DNA of 64,000 bases, taken from assembly GCF_002775205.1 (NCBI RefSeq), contig NC_036461.1, positions 8,221,015 to 8,285,014 of the forward strand. Reading direction: 5' to 3'. A program made the position numbers and the translations under genes. The first letter of the stretch is position 1. Each line of letters starts with the position of its first letter. The notes under the pieces are model-generated. The model saw only the letters and a list, made by a program, of their open reading frames with translations. It did not search any database and was not told the DNA's origin. The DNA is from Xiphophorus maculatus (Eukaryota > Chordata > Actinopteri > Cyprinodontiformes > Poeciliidae). Positions 1 through 13,309 of this stretch are shown piece by piece.

Positions 1-1866
1 TTTAAATCAAGATTGGAGACTTTACATGCAGGAAATGCTACAGCAATTGTAGCCAAGCTGTTTGGTTTTCCTTTCAGCGTTTCATCTTTTGCTGTCTTTT
101 AACATGCTGGACTTGGAAACCTTAGCAGCTTTTTGAGATATCATAACACCAGAGAAAACTAAAACTGGTGTTTTCAATTAAAACTACAAATTACAGTAAC
201 TGCACAAGATGCTGAAGGCAGTTAAAAATAACTTGTAAATATGTTTTCTTAGTATTAAAATAAATGGGAAATATTAAGTACAGAGCTGTGTAACACTACT
301 ACTTCTTTATGCTCCTTTAAACATATAAGTAAATGAATTATGTCATATCTTATCACCTCTGACAATTAAATTAGAACTTTTTTCAGACATATATGGATTT
401 GGACACCATTGCTATTTATTTTGAAATGATTTTTTGGAAATACAATATTATCTATATTCTGAGAAGTTAAAAAAGGAAATGAGGTATGTTGTTATTCTTT
501 TTAGCTTTATTTCAAAAATTAAATGTATCATTTAATCTTGCACAAACATTTTTTTTTAAATAGTTAAGGCTTCAGAAGAGCGTAAGTTGGCTTGTTGTGT
601 CTCTTGTAATAAATAGTCATTACATAAAGCGCCTTCATAAAAGCAAATCCCAAAACAGCTTGCCTGGCTGGTTATTTCTGAAAGTACATGTTGCCAAATG
701 CTGAACTGACAGATGACATGTAATTTCTTTATTGATTCTGTCAAAGGAATAAAACAAACAAGGCTAAGTCAGCTCCAACTCAGGAATCACACTCTGCTAA
801 ACCCCTGTTTGCCCTGAACATGGGAGCCACGCCCAGACAGCTCAGAGTTTGCTGTCTGCATATCCATCTTGGCAACGATGCACAACGCTGGCATTCTCTT
901 TCAGCACATCGCTATAAGCCAGGCGATTTGTCTGCTACCACAAGGCCTGCTGTCAATTGAGCACATTTTATGGAGCCAGTAGGAGATTACCTCCAGCCCA
1001 TCGGTGTCTGCGCACCATGTTGAAAATTTATCTCAACAACAATGTCTCTCCAATACTCTAAATCAGACTCGATAATTGACTGCAAACCGCCCGGATTGTG
1101 CGCATATCACTCCAGTGTGACATATAGTGCTGAATGCTGGGAGATTCAAGAAAGAAGCAAACACTCATTCAGACTTCAGACTTTTACTGTTACATATTTA
1201 GATCCACAAAGTCAGGCTGATGCATTTCCAATGGTTGCACATCTAGTTTCATTTGTGTTCTTTGTTCACTGACATTTCTGCCTCTGCCATTCTGTTCTCA
1301 TGCTCTGTAGATCTGTGCAGTGCTGTGTCACATCGCCCTCTCAGACTGCGCTTCAGCTTCATTGTTCATTTCAGTCTGGCTCTTTGTAACTTGTAATCCT
1401 TTGCCAAACAGCAGCAAACTCTTTCAGGCGAGGGTTGTTATATACAATAATCATTCTTCAAACACACACAGAGTGGAAGACAGTGAGAGAACAGAGGTGC
1501 TGGAGACTGCTGCAGCAGAACAAGGAGCACTGCCTACCGGTTATGTAAGAATGATTCAGAATAAATGCAGAGGGATAAACTCAGATGCATGATCAGAAGA
1601 TAATGTAATTGAACCAGTAAAAATAATTATGACGTGATTATTTTTAGCAGGATTGAAAAGAAAGCAATAAATAAACACTACAAATTCAACGTCTAGCATA
1701 ACAACTTACAATCTGTTTCTTCAGCAGGAAAATGGAAGCCAACAAAGTTAAAGAGATGATGGATTTAGCTGAAAATGTTGCAAACCAAGTCAGAGACGGC
1801 AAAAGATTTTCGACTGGGCACAGAGGTTTTCCTTCTGGACAAACCGTTACAGTCAAAAATAGAATG
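1..1866. other. Gene-free AT-rich DNA, probably kif26a intron
   Basis: No exon with recognisable protein similarity was found on either strand. Open frames here are short and lack family motifs. One stretch, 1733-1830 on the plus strand, reads as a lysine- and glutamate-rich peptide right after a CAG acceptor-like site, but it runs straight into a degenerate MITE and matches nothing I know. Because kif26a is transcribed leftward from about 10 kb, this region is probably inside its long first introns; that is inference. Confidence 0.4.
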
Positions 1867-2078
1867 GCTTTCAGTGGTCTCAAACTCCAGTCCTTAAGGG
1901 CAACTTTTCGATGTCTTTCTGCTTCAGCACACCTTGCTCCAATATTAGCTCATTAGCAGAGCTCTGTGGAGCTTGACAGCATGCTAGTGAGGCAGTTTCA
2001 CCGGTTAATTCAAGTGTGCAGGACAAGGGACACATCTAAAAGTTGCAGGACTCTGGCCCTTGAGGAATTCAGAGATCA
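1867..2078. mobile_element. Degenerate hAT-type MITE copy
   Basis: The left end (from about 1868) reads CTCAAACTCCAGTCCTTAAG and the right part (about 2033-2060) reads CACATCTAAAAGTTGCAGGA followed by CTCTGGCCCTTGAGGA. These are the two inverted ends of the same element found nearly intact at 13310-13532. The right terminus has decayed beyond the GAGGA motif, so no target-site duplication can be called. Confidence 0.6.
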
Positions 2079-2302
2079 AAGCATGTTCATGTGTTCAACA
2101 TTCAAACTTTAAAAATGACCACCCAGCCTAAATAAAAAGAAGCATGCAATTGATTTTCACAAAACTTATCCTGATTATGGTGTGTGACCAGAAACTCTTG
2201 CATTGTCTTGAGCGACACGAATGGAAACTTTCCAAAGATTTTCAGGCACTAACTTGATGTTATCAGGTACATGTTACGATGAATCACATCCTGAGTCAAA
2301 AA

Positions 2303-2372
2303 TATCAGAACTGGGATTCGAACTGAGACTGCAACCTGAACGCAGATCCTTAGACTGCTCAGCCATCCTGAC
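2303..2372 (-). pseudogene. tRNA-Leu(CAG)-like pseudogene or tRNA-derived SINE head
   Basis: Read on the minus strand, the sequence begins GTCAGGATGGCTGAGCAGTC, has an anticodon stem-loop CTGCGTTCAGGTTGCAG with anticodon CAG (2336-2338), and a T-loop GTTCGAATCCCA. These match the A box, anticodon arm and B box of vertebrate tRNA-Leu. The long variable arm expected of tRNA-Leu is missing: only a few bases separate the anticodon stem from the T arm. The T stem and acceptor stem are also imperfect. A functional gene is therefore unlikely; it is a processed pseudogene or the head of a tRNA-derived SINE. Confidence 0.6.
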
Positions 2373-5300
2373 CTCCATCAGCTGTGAGTGAGATGCCTTT
2401 ACATGCAGTAATGCACAAGAGGGTGAAGAACGTCAGTCTGATAGGGACTTTGTCAAACATTTAGTGTGTAGCAATCTGCAAATTTACCACATTTTTGTCA
2501 AAATTGTATGTTCTGTTTGTATTTCTTCAATGACCCCAGTAGGTATTGTGTGCATTCCTGTTTGCTCAACCCTTGCCATACAGGCAAGGACAACATTTAT
2601 ATATGGGCATAAATCTATGAATTTGAATGCCTGACATTTCAAGACTTTAATCGACTTGAGAGTTTAAATTAAGACTAGAAAATGTTACCAATGAACATTT
2701 GAAGTACTCATGTTGTTCTGAAAACTACTGAACTGAAGTATTCTCTTTACACCATTTCCAAAATAAATAAGCCATTGTAACCTTTTCAACCTCTGAAGGT
2801 GTGAATATCCACGTTTAAGCATGCTCTCTTTGACAGGTAACTCTGGGAACATCTGGACTTCTTTCTGCAAACGTTACAGCACCAAAGACACAACAGCAAC
2901 AACCAGATGGCCCAAAAACGATGCATCCTGATAAACCTGTGAATGTGGGTGTTGTTGTGTGTCAGCTCCTGTTTCATCCTGTCCGCAGTGGAGCCGCTCA
3001 TCTGAGCAGCCTGAAGTGCAGCGTAGGCGGAAAGAGTGGCAGTGATTCCAGGTGTTGCATTCCGGCCGATTCCTGACGAATGGGGATGAGCATCGGCTTC
3101 ACTCTCTTTCTAACCAAAACCCATCAGCCTCCTGCAACTGCACCGCCTGAACCCATTACCAGCACTAACTTGGCAATTTGCCCCTTGCTATTGCAATAAG
3201 TAGTGGACCAGCGAGCAACAACTGGGGCTGATTCACTTTCCCCGTTCAGCAAATGAAAGATGTAGAATGAAGCTGCAGTGGACACAGTGAAGATTTGACC
3301 GTCACTCCAGAGTTGCCCGGAGGTTAGAAAATGAGGCTAGTGGCTGGTGAAAGTGCTTCGAAAGCAGAGCCAGCTGTGAAAATCTGCAAGCAGCAAGTGA
3401 ATGAGAAACTCACTGCACTGCACATAACAACTGACACAGTTGTTTCACTATTTAAAAAGCATGGTTAACCTGGAGTGTTTGGAAGAAAAGAAAAAAATGA
3501 ACGGCAGGTTAAGATTTATTAATAGATAAAGACTTTTGTTGACATGTCGATTCTGGTTGTCAAAAAATCATTAGAAGTGAATTTGATCTGATCAATCTGA
3601 GTTTTTTTTTATTTACAGTAATACTAAGTGTGTTAAATGCAGAAGCACTTCCCATTGCCAAGATACTGAAAGACCAGTACTTTGTTGTGGCATGAAAAGT
3701 AATTACGTTAATTAATTTTAAATTAAGATTTCTTATAAACTGCCAGTTATGCTTTACTATCAAAAAGATGAACAGCTTATGGACATAAATAAAAATTTTA
3801 TCTGTAGTTTATAAACAAATAAAATGGATAAAAGTAATTTATTAACCAATTTTTTCAGAAACTCTGATCACATCCAGAAATCAGATTTTGACCTTTAAAA
3901 AGAAGGTTTCACAGCCTGACACAGAAAAGTGATTCTTCGACACTAAAATCTATCCATTCGCTTGAAGGAGAATGTATAAACATCTACAGAGAGCAGTAAA
4001 TTGGCCTAAAACAACTGCATGCTGCTACTGCTCAAACATACAGTGCTGCACAGTAGCACCATGACTGATGTCTATGGTCTCTGCACCACTTGACACCAGA
4101 TTATTGCCCTACAGTTTAATATAGCCACATGCCATAAAACAGAAGTCACACTGCATGCAGGGATGAAGCAGGAGCACAGCTCATCTCCTCTCTTCTCCGG
4201 CATCGTTTCTCATCTCCTCCCAGGCTCTTTGCAGGGAAACAGGCTGCTGAGCACACACACACGCACACACACAAATATGACAGAGAGCCTCTGGGGCTCA
4301 GGTGTTTAAAGGTGCACAGAACAATATGGCCCTGAACTGTTTTAACTCTACGTTATCTCAAGTTTCACAACCGGGAGGGCTCTTCAAAGTCTTTCCTTCC
4401 ATCTGTCTGCCAGTCACTCCATCCTGCTCTCCTGCTGCGAAATTGGCGAAGCACACCTGTTCCAGCAGCCCCCTGCCCCAAATGCTAATCTACCAGACGT
4501 TTTACGACAACTGATTGCAAGGACAGAGGTCAGCAATCGAGGAAGAAGCGACAATCTGCGTGAGAAACCTTGCAGTTAAATCGAGCTGACTTTTTCATGT
4601 TTATTGCAGTTGCTTGTACATCCGCATGCGTCCATGCGCATCACTGCTATCTTTAAAGAAATATTCCAATAAAACTGAGCATTTTGCCTTGGGCAAAAAA
4701 GAAAGGCGTGCGGCCTTGACGCAATCTAAATGCATCAAACACGAGCTTCTCTGCTGCTTCAGGAACCTGATCTGAGACACCTACAGACACACCAACATGA
4801 CTTACATTTGAATGGATGGATGATCAAATGAGGAACAAAAATTAAACAAATCCAACATGAATCCCAGCGAGTCATTTATGAAAATTTTTCCTCCCATAAT
4901 TCATTAATTCAAAGTAGAAAAAAACCTGCAAGAAGTCTGATGGTATAAATTAATTTGTGCAGCCACATTCGTAGTCACATGGATATACACGATCCATAAG
5001 AGCCGGAGACGCATTGTGCATACATACGAGACATGATTAGCTGTAGTGTACTTTCTCTCCATGTACAGGATCCCACTTGGTTGTAGATTCACTAGATGGT
5101 CTCCAGTGGCCTGCTTAATGGTCAAGGTTTCTGATTCCACAGAGCAAAGGTCCCAGGAAATGCGAGGCTGACCTTAACCTCCAACAGTTTCAACCCCTTG
5201 CAAGCCTGCAGGACATTATCTTTTAATCTGTCTGCATGCTAATTTACCTCACAAGGTCTACTGTTGCTTCTATATTCATAAATCTCAATGTTTAATAGGA

Positions 5301-5629
5301 ACTGTTACAGTACCAGTAGAAGCAATCTGCAGTTTCTGCATTGCAGCAAACTCCAATGGCTCAGAAAACAGAAAGCACTGAATCATTTTGATGAATCCAA
5401 GTTTCTGTAATCAGTATAAACATATTATAAGACAATTAAGGAGCTATAAAGTGTATAATACACTGACTTATTACTTGGACATTAAAAGGACTGATATCAC
5501 TATGACTTTGCTGGCAACGTATTCATACCCTGTGTCAAGTTTTACTTTTTGTCATTTTCAAAGTATTTTACTTTGATTCCAAGCCAAAATGAACTCAGCA
5601 ACATTGGAAAAGCTGCAGAGATCCTCATC
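2373..5629. other. Gene-free DNA
   Basis: Nothing with coding character was found. A short (AC)n microsatellite lies at 4252-4273. A moderately GC-richer patch is seen around 2990-3250 without an open frame of note. Confidence 0.4.
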
Positions 5630-6060
5630 TCAGGTGGAATAATCAAAACTATTAGACACAAACTTCCCATATTTGGCCTTTATGGAAGAACGGACACAAA
5701 AATGACATAAGAAGTTCAGTTTGTCGCAGTCGATAAAGGACACAACAAATGCACAGAAGAAGGTGCTACTCAAATGAGAACAAAGTTTAAATATTTTAGT
5801 TTAATGCAAAACATTACACATGGTAGGAAGCTAACACTAGCATCACCCTAAAGACCCAATGCCTGTTGTAAAATATGGTGGTGGTAGAATTATGCTGTGG
5901 GTATGTATTTCTTTAACAAATAATGGATGAAAACCTTTCAGAGGCAACTAATGACTTGAGACTGAGGGCGAGGTGCCAGCTGGAAAATGATCCTCTAACA
6001 CTCAATCAGATCTGCAGAGGAAAATATATCAAATTGTATAATGCAAAATGTTAAGAGCAA
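5630..6060 (+). mobile_element. Decayed Tc1-like transposon fragment
   Basis: The sequence around 5868-5900 (AAATATGGTGGTGGTAGAAT followed by TATGCTGTGGG) is a degenerate version of the Lys-His-Gly-Gly-Gly-Ser-Ile-Met-Leu-Trp-Gly segment of Tc1/mariner transposases. Upstream text about a drug-free stretch of frame (5660-5860) also resembles the interior of the Tc1-like family found in several other places in this window. The frame is broken by stops, and no terminal repeats are visible. Confidence 0.5.
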
Positions 6061-8929
6061 AATGTTGTCAAATAAAAGTAGATCTGTATTTTTCCACTTT
6101 TCCACTTTAGTTTTAACAAACAAGATTCAGCTTAAACAAACAAGAGAATATTTAAGATTTTAGATGTGCCTGTGGTCTAAAAGAAATCCAACCTGTCTGA
6201 CTTTCATTCTCTCTGAATGTTATCTCTCGGTGAGCTCCGCAAATGCAATTAAAGTAATCCCTTTCAAACAGGAAAGATATAAATTTTTGTGTGTTATCTG
6301 GTCTGATTTGCTCCAACCTGGCCTGAGGCGAGGAATAATAATCTTTCCTGGCAGTGGGTGATTTGTTACATTTATAGAGGTCTGTGAACTAACTAATTTA
6401 GGCCTCCCTCTGCTCCTATGCAAACAGCTCACAGAGAAGATGGCAGGTCTGCAACGGGAAAACAATTTGGTTATTTTTCCTTCATCTAATCAAGATACCA
6501 ATGTATCTCTTAACTTCATATTAGGGATTCTTTCATGTCAGAGATTTTCGCTCTGCAGTGAGAGGTTGTGGGTGGAGGTTCCAGTCAAACTCCTATCAGT
6601 TTGCAGCAATTGTTGACAGATCCTCTGATTACAGTAAGAAGCTTAGTGGTTTCTTTGATGTGGAGTTTTAAGCACTAATCTTCTTCTAAAATCATCCCTT
6701 AGCCACCACATTCGGCCATAATTAGCAGTTTAAAGTTATTCAAATTAAGGAACACAGGCAGTCTACCACTAATGACTGAATCACTCATCATCACAGTTTT
6801 GGGTATGCAAATCATAGGTGAATTCCCTTGATTCAATAAAGTATGGGGGTTAGTACCTACATTTAGACAGAAGCATTTAATGTCTGGACAACATAAAACG
6901 TGTTAAGGCATCCAGTATGAAAGAAAGAAAGACAGAATTGTAGGACTGCAAATAAATTAATGATTAATTAGTGAAATGTTCTTTTTGGTATTGGTGCCAA
7001 ATGTGTGCAAACACAAAAGTGCACATAGGCATGAGACTATGCAACTCTGCATCTTTGTGTCTGCACAGGTGTGCATGTAAGCATTTTTTGGTGATGATGG
7101 TGGCCAAAAAATGTTTTCAGTGCAAGAACAGGGGATCCCAGTTAGAAGTTGTGGACCACTGCTTTAAAGAATCCTGTTTTGCTCTGCATTTGCAGTGGCA
7201 CGTTTTCAAAGAATGTCTCTGCCAGCTCTGCACATCTCCAGAATTGCATCTTTTTTCTCTGCAAAATAACTCTAGCTCAATCAGATTGGATGAAGACCAT
7301 GACCAGATCTCAATTGGATTGAGAACAATTTTCCCTTGCACATTGTTTTCTCACACAACTGGTGGCCTTTTTACAAAGCTGTGCTGAATCACAGACATAA
7401 AGGGAGAGGCCCTCGCTTCCACAGCGTTCTTGTGGGACATACTGTAAGCACGTTCCTCCAGACCCAAACAGGAAAATACAAAAAAAACTGTCTGGGAGGC
7501 TTCAGAGTGTGTGAAAAGTCAACTTTCCCTCCAGCAGGCTTGATGTTGAAAAGCACATTCACTCTTCCTTGAATTTTAGTCCTCCTGATACTACTACTGT
7601 ATTGAAACAATACAGTATGCAGAGAGAGGGGATGTCTGGGGACTGAGTGACTTCCTCTTTAGGAAAAAAAAAGGGTCTGCAGGCAGATTGGGAGGGTGGG
7701 GAAGTGTGACCTCGGGTAAACAGTCTTCGCTCTCGGGTTTTCCCAGGACAGACCCAAACACTGTCCAAATCCAAGCAGGTTGCAGGATCCCAGACACACC
7801 AGCAAGCCCCATGAATGACCCAGCTGACCTTATACCCTCCATGGAGGAAGTAATTTGGAACCAATCATCCATCCTATGAGGCCCAACAGGTGAGCTACTC
7901 AAACCTCAAAAAGACAATGAGGTTTTTATCCTTTCGCCTAGAGGAGGCCATACCACAGCAACCGCACAACAACAGTATCCAGCCATCACTGCTTGCCACC
8001 CTGGAATTAAGGCCTCATTTAGCCATCAACAAGAGCAAATAGTGGGTAAAGAGGAGGTCTTCATCTCTTTCTTCCTCATAGAGCACCTGGAGAGAGCCAC
8101 AAAGTGCTGCCAGAGGGTCTATCACTAAACACAAGAGGTCAGTTCCAATGACAGATGACAGGACTCAAGTGAAGCCTTTATGGATATATGAAGTGGATAT
8201 ACCTGATAGCTGAATACTGATATGCTCTGAACTTTTCATAATGGACAGACCACACATAAGAAGTGCAGGTGGTTGAGAAATGTCCCCTTGTCCCTTTGAA
8301 CAGCTGCTCCCGGGTGAAGCACAGGTGCTGTGGGATTACAGGTGAACCCTAAAGTGATGTAACTCAATCTCATGTTGAAATTAATGACAAAAAATTACAA
8401 CAAAGGAGCACGGACCAGAGGCCAAACCCAGCCCGCCACAACAGTGGGGGCAAGACCTATATTTAACAGTGGTGGGAATTTTGGGAGCAGCAGCACAGGA
8501 ACACTTTCAATGGACATCGAAGGCCGACTGGGACTGAACTTCCTCCTTAGCCTCCAACGTGAGCAGCCCACTCGTTTCAGGCCTGTGGACAACCCCCATT
8601 CCCTCCACACCCAACATCGACATAAAAAAAGGTAAGCATTGTTTGGTCGAACAAAGGGGCCACTTTAAATGTCTCAAAAGCGTCCAGTTTCACATCCAAG
8701 GCCAGCATTTGAAGTCGAGTAGAGCAATAAATAATGTCACAAGAGAATGATGAGAGTCTTCTAGGTTCTGTTAGAAAATAGCAAGTGGAGCTTCATTGTC
8801 CTTCAACCCAAAGTGAATAACAAGGGCAAGAACAACTGAAGGAGACAAATATCTTGAAAGAAGTGTTTCAGCAACTCAGAGTGAGAATTAATAATCAGGA
8901 GTCCAAAACTACCTTCTCCACACATATGT
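6061..8929. other. Gene-free DNA
   Basis: Several open frames of 60-138 codons occur (for example 6971-7387 on the plus strand and 7594-7902 on the minus strand), but they overlap one another on both strands. None shows a recognisable motif, splice context or low-complexity pattern typical of exons. I see no supportable gene. Confidence 0.4.
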
Positions 8930-9550
8930 TCACATATGGGCCAATATTATTTGATATTGGCTAAAAATGGTTCCCAGCTGATATTGTCCACATGTTACAA
9001 ATTGTGGTTAAAACAACTGGAACTAATATGGTACCTAAAAGTGATGTACAATTGAGATTCAGTGTCTTAACAGCCAGCCAACACCCATGTAGAGTGCCTG
9101 ATTAGTTTTGCTGCCACAGGTTATACAGTATTTCCATACAGGATGGGCCACATGTTGAAATTGTACTTTAAACTCCTGACTAGCAATTCTCTCTTTGATC
9201 TACACATATAGGACTGATACAGGTTATCCTCCATTGAACCTTTACAGGCCATTACCTGGGGGCCATTGTGTGGCCTCTGAACCATCCCATGTGGGAACTA
9301 TTGTCAGCCCATCTCTAACCAGTATGGCACCCAACAGTCTGGGATTCCAGCTACCTCACATGGGTCCTAAATGTACTGTACAATTTAAGGTGTCCAATTG
9401 GTTTTACCATATAGGTTGTATTGAGTGAAGACAATCAGAGTTTTGTAAGCCCAGGCCTACTTAGACCCGACCAGATTGAGAAAACCCTATGGGGCCAACA
9501 TGTATATGGCCCCAATATATGGTGGGGGGAATTAAATGGGGAAGGAAGAT
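8930..9550. repeat. Degenerate repeat rich in CCCATGTGGG-like words
   Basis: Words such as GGGCCACATGTTG, CCCATGTGGGAACT, CACATGGGTCCTAAATG and GGGGCCAACATGTATATGG recur at irregular spacing with both orientations. Two segments share a longer resemblance: CCTAAAAGTGATGTACAATT (about 9032) and CCTAAATGTACTGTACAATT (about 9367). This looks like a decayed teleost minisatellite or an old element built from such units. It ends just downstream (in gene direction) of a kif26a exon. Confidence 0.45.
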
Positions 9551-9574
9551 TTCCCTGAGGGAATATAAACTAAC

Positions 9575-10031
9575 CTTTAAGGAGCTGTGGTCAGCCAGAG
9601 TTTGCGCCTGTTTCTTCAGTTCGGACACCTTCTTTTGGCACTGCTGGCAAAAGCCTCCTTTCTCCTCCGACTCGGTGATGGAAACTGACCCGGCGCCCTC
9701 AGGTGGAGGACGGCTGCTGCATCGCGCTTCCTCCGCGGAGTGAAATCTTTTCCTGGGACTCACCACGGACTCTCCACTGGGACATCCCTCCACCTTCAGC
9801 ACAAGATAGAAAAGTTTATTAGGTGAGCAGTTCATGCGTCAGGTGCGCATAGGTGACAGTGGTAAACCTGAGAACAAGAGCACCTTTTGAGTGCGCAAAA
9901 CAGAGAGATGCAGGTTAAACGAAAATAGAGACATAGTCAACAGTTCGCCTCGATTGTGACACACTTACAGTGAACACGCGGCTGTGGAGGACTTCTCCAT
10001 CAGAAGCCAAAATGCCCTCAAACGTTCTCAT
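9575..10031 (-). CDS. kif26a: Kinesin family member 26A-like, N-terminal exons (partial)
   Basis: Two minus-strand coding exons join in phase 0: 10031-9969 (21 codons from ATG, donor GTAAGT) and 9793-9575 (73 codons, acceptor CTGAAG, donor GTTAGT). The second exon carries SSRPPPEGAGS and a Cys-x2-Cys segment followed by ELKKQA. These match the N-terminal region of the KIF26A/KIF26B family, non-motile kinesin-like proteins that bind microtubules and restrain growth signalling (GRB2/GDNF-Ret for KIF26A, from family knowledge). The motor domain and the rest of the gene are not in the window; they should lie beyond base 1. Assignment to the A paralogue rests on synteny with mir-203 and aspg. The start is the least certain part: the same frame stays open up to an ATG at 10277, and a further upstream exon is possible. 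Confidence 0.65.
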
Positions 10032-13000
10032 TCTCCCAGATCCGAGGTTTACACCTTCAGGAGAATCTTTCGTCAAAGTCAAACTGAAAAACGCGAGGCA
10101 GAGCCATAGGCTACTCTGAAGATTAGACTCACTGTCATCTGTCACATTGCACGTTGGCAAGAGCTGCACAGCGAAAGTAACAAGTGAGCGTCTCCATAAG
10201 TTTGCAAGCTGCGCAGGAGTTTTTGGCAGATCAATAGAGGAGGCGGTGTACCCTGCTAAAGTGGGAGGGCCAAACAAACTTTCTCCCCCGGGGTGGGGTC
10301 TTATTATTCTGGAGTAGAAAGTTTAAAAGCTCTTTTGATAGCTAAATTATTTAAGATGTCTCTTTTATTGTTCTCGTATACGGACGTAAACGTGTTGCTC
10401 TACACATTAAATGGAAATATGGAAATTAAAAATGATAATTTTATAATCCTGAAATTAGATCAAGTAGATTCACTTTAGATAATTAATCTAAAACAATGAC
10501 TTCGATTTAAAAAAAAGGGAAATATATTATAACTAAGAAGGTAGTTTAACAAAAATTGAACGACTTTCAGTCCAAGAGCATCGCCCCTGCGCGTAGTTAG
10601 TGGGACTCTGACGCCATCGTCTGGGTAAAGAACAAAACGGCATTTCTCAGACGGAATTAAAGGGCTTCACTATGGGTTTAATATTTAATTAGTAAACTTT
10701 GAATATTTCATGTGGGTGATGTCAGCCACAGTGGCCACCCCTGAAAAGGGTTTCTAAATTGTCCCTGTCCTTAGTTTTGTATGTGTCATTTCATATCACA
10801 GACTATATGCCATGTTAAACTCCAATTTAAGCCAGAAAACATCTTCTCTAATAGTTTTGAGGTTAAATAGAGATAATCTGAAGACCTTTAGAGCGTTATA
10901 GATTCAGAATAGAGAATTATGTGCGATATAACAATCTCAGTTTCACACAAACATGTCCAGAACGTTTTACGATTATCATCTTCTGATTTTCTATGTATGC
11001 AACACTATTATTCATAGTTTAGCATTTTTGTAGAGATTTATATAAATTTTGGGTTATATTTCTGAAAAAAATATTTAAAAAATGAGATTTAGAATTCCCC
11101 CCAAAAAATTATTAAATGAAGAGTTTTCATTAATCTGAGATAAAGAGAATGGCTGTTGCAAGACGCGCTCGAATCCCGGAGAGGAGCGCTCCAGCGCGCA
11201 TCATTTTTCTGGATCCCAACTGTTTTCCCTCATCATATTTCCTCAAGTATTTATTAATCCCCGAAGAGTCGCTCTTACCTTTGTTTTTCTTCTTAGCAGG
11301 TGACTTGTAAAGCCAAATATGATGTCCGAGTCAACAAAGATAGTCCCCAGGTCTATGACGTTGGGGCTGGGCTTCCCTGCTTCGGGAGAGCCCGGTGAGT
11401 TTGGTAAAGCCATGCCGGCTGCAAGCGCTGCCCGAAAATAGATCTTACTCCTATTTGGTGCTTAGATCCATTAAATTTACGAGTCTCATTGTGCCAGAAA
11501 AGATCCGAGAGGTTTTTTAATCCCAACATCCAGGGAATTGCGTTGAGCACGTGTGCGTAAAATAATAACCTCCCGGGTTTCCAGTGATCTGGAGTTCAAG
11601 AAAAAGACAAGTACAATCCACCGGGTGTGTATCCACTTTAAGAGGCTACTTTTCGAGGTTGCTCATGTCTAATCTGTGACTGATGCTGCTACAGATCTGA
11701 GAGCGAACAAGGAGCACCTTGTGCATCTGCTGCGCACTGATCTCCTGCCTCCCTCCATCTCGTCACCCAACTCTCCCTCTCTCACTCAGCCGCCCTCTCT
11801 CTCCGCTATAAGCTCCCCCCTGTCAGGCTGTGATGACCTGCTCGATCATCCCCCTCACGAAGATGTAAAACACAGAGTCAGTCCTGCCTGTAACCCCACA
11901 CACACCGAATCACCTCAGGCTAATTATCTTGTATCTACTTACAAAGTGTCACCGGAACACAAGAATGCCTACATTTGTCTTTTTGTCTTCTTCGGGTTAA
12001 CAAGCCTTCAAAGTTAGACTTGTATAGAAGAAAATTTGACATATTATTATGGTAAAAGTTATCTTTACAATAAATTAAAGTATTAAAATAAAAATGTGAA
12101 ACTTGTATTCAGTTATAAATTTAAGATTCTCTATATGCAAAGCATTAAATCTCAAGTACTTATTTTTGTCAAATTTGATTAACATTGCTTGGAATAAAAA
12201 CCTCAAAATGTGTCTTTTAAAAATATTAAAGAAGATCCGTTAGAACTCGATTTTTAACACTCAAATTTGTTTTTGCTGGCATACTGCTGACTTGCAATTG
12301 TCCAGCAGACTTCTCAAAGTCCAGCCATACTAATGGGATGTTTACTAAAAGGAAATTATGAGGGAACTAAAGATGCACATGCAACAAGCATAACTGCAGC
12401 CAGTATCATGTAATCTGCTTATTTTGGTACTTGTGTTTTCTTAGTTCCACTATCCATGCTCCCACCCACTGACAAGCTTTATTGAGATAGTTATTTCTTT
12501 TTCCAGTTGGATTTAAAGTCTGCCCACAAAGCCCAAAAGTACAAGCACCTTCTTTACTTAACATTGTATCACCATGCTTAGTCAACCAGCGAACTGATTG
12601 GACAGAAACCCTATCCTTTAGAGCCTGTTGGTACTGTCAAAAGGAAATTGAGAGACACCAGAATCAACAATGAGGAATAAATGTCACTATTGAAGCAAGC
12701 TTCATTAACGCCACAGGAGAACACAGGCTGATCACCTTCATCTCACACAAGAATACAGTAATTTATGCAACTGCCAAACAATATTACAATAATTTCTCCA
12801 CTTTTTGAAGCAGGTTGAAGCTAGTTGTGGAACGGATTGAGGCTGAGACCAACAGATGGTTTCCATGTGATTCATAAGAACTATAACTGACTGAGCAAGC
12901 AATAATCAGTAAAGGTTTTTGACAGCATGGCTCACTGCTCAGAGACCAACAAGATATTTATCATAGGTTGCTTAGTACCTTTGATTTCTTTCAAATTTTC

Positions 13001-13301
13001 TCTCACACAGTTTTTAGGGTGTGGAGTATTATTACTATTTACATCAGTCAAAGTACTGATGAGCATATGTCCTTCAAAAATGCCATTACTGAGTCCAGTG
13101 GAAGCATCGTTATTGCCATTTACAGTAATCAAACTCTTGTTATAATTATTTGTTTTGTATGTTTCCACTGGTATTTTGATTATTTACTTTTGGTAATAAG
13201 CTCTAATTTTCTCTGTGCCTTTGTCCTAGTCTTTATCATCCTTTATGAATCACTTTTAATATGGGCCTCCAGAGGGCACTAATAAAGCATTGAACTTTAA
13301 T
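10032..13301. other. kif26a: kif26a upstream region; no gene found
   Basis: A GC-richer block at about 10260-10300 and another at 11150-11430 may belong to the kif26a promoter or to upstream untranslated exons; no TATA box or clear initiator could be chosen. A plus-strand frame of 113 codons (11676-12017) is proline- and serine-rich but has no family signature and no downstream partner. The remainder (12020-13300) is AT-rich and appears empty, with a CTCF-like word (CCTCCAGAGGGCACT, 13266-13280) at its right edge. Confidence 0.4.
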
Positions 13302-13309
13302 CCTTAGAT

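Noticed and set aside
1732-1956. Plus-strand frame of 74 codons beginning with a Lys/Glu-rich peptide after a CAG acceptor-like site
   Set aside because: It runs into a degenerate MITE, has no recognisable family and no supporting neighbour exon.
6971-7387. Plus-strand open frame of 138 codons with many Cys and His
   Set aside because: The Cys/His spacing does not form a regular zinc-finger pattern, and the opposite strand is equally open; no splice or promoter context.
8372-8635. Plus-strand open frame of 87 codons
   Set aside because: No family resemblance; the opposite strand also has an open frame over the same bases.
11676-12017. Pro/Ser-rich plus-strand frame of 113 codons near the kif26a 5' region
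   Set aside because: Low-complexity composition and no motif; probably chance in a CT-rich stretch.
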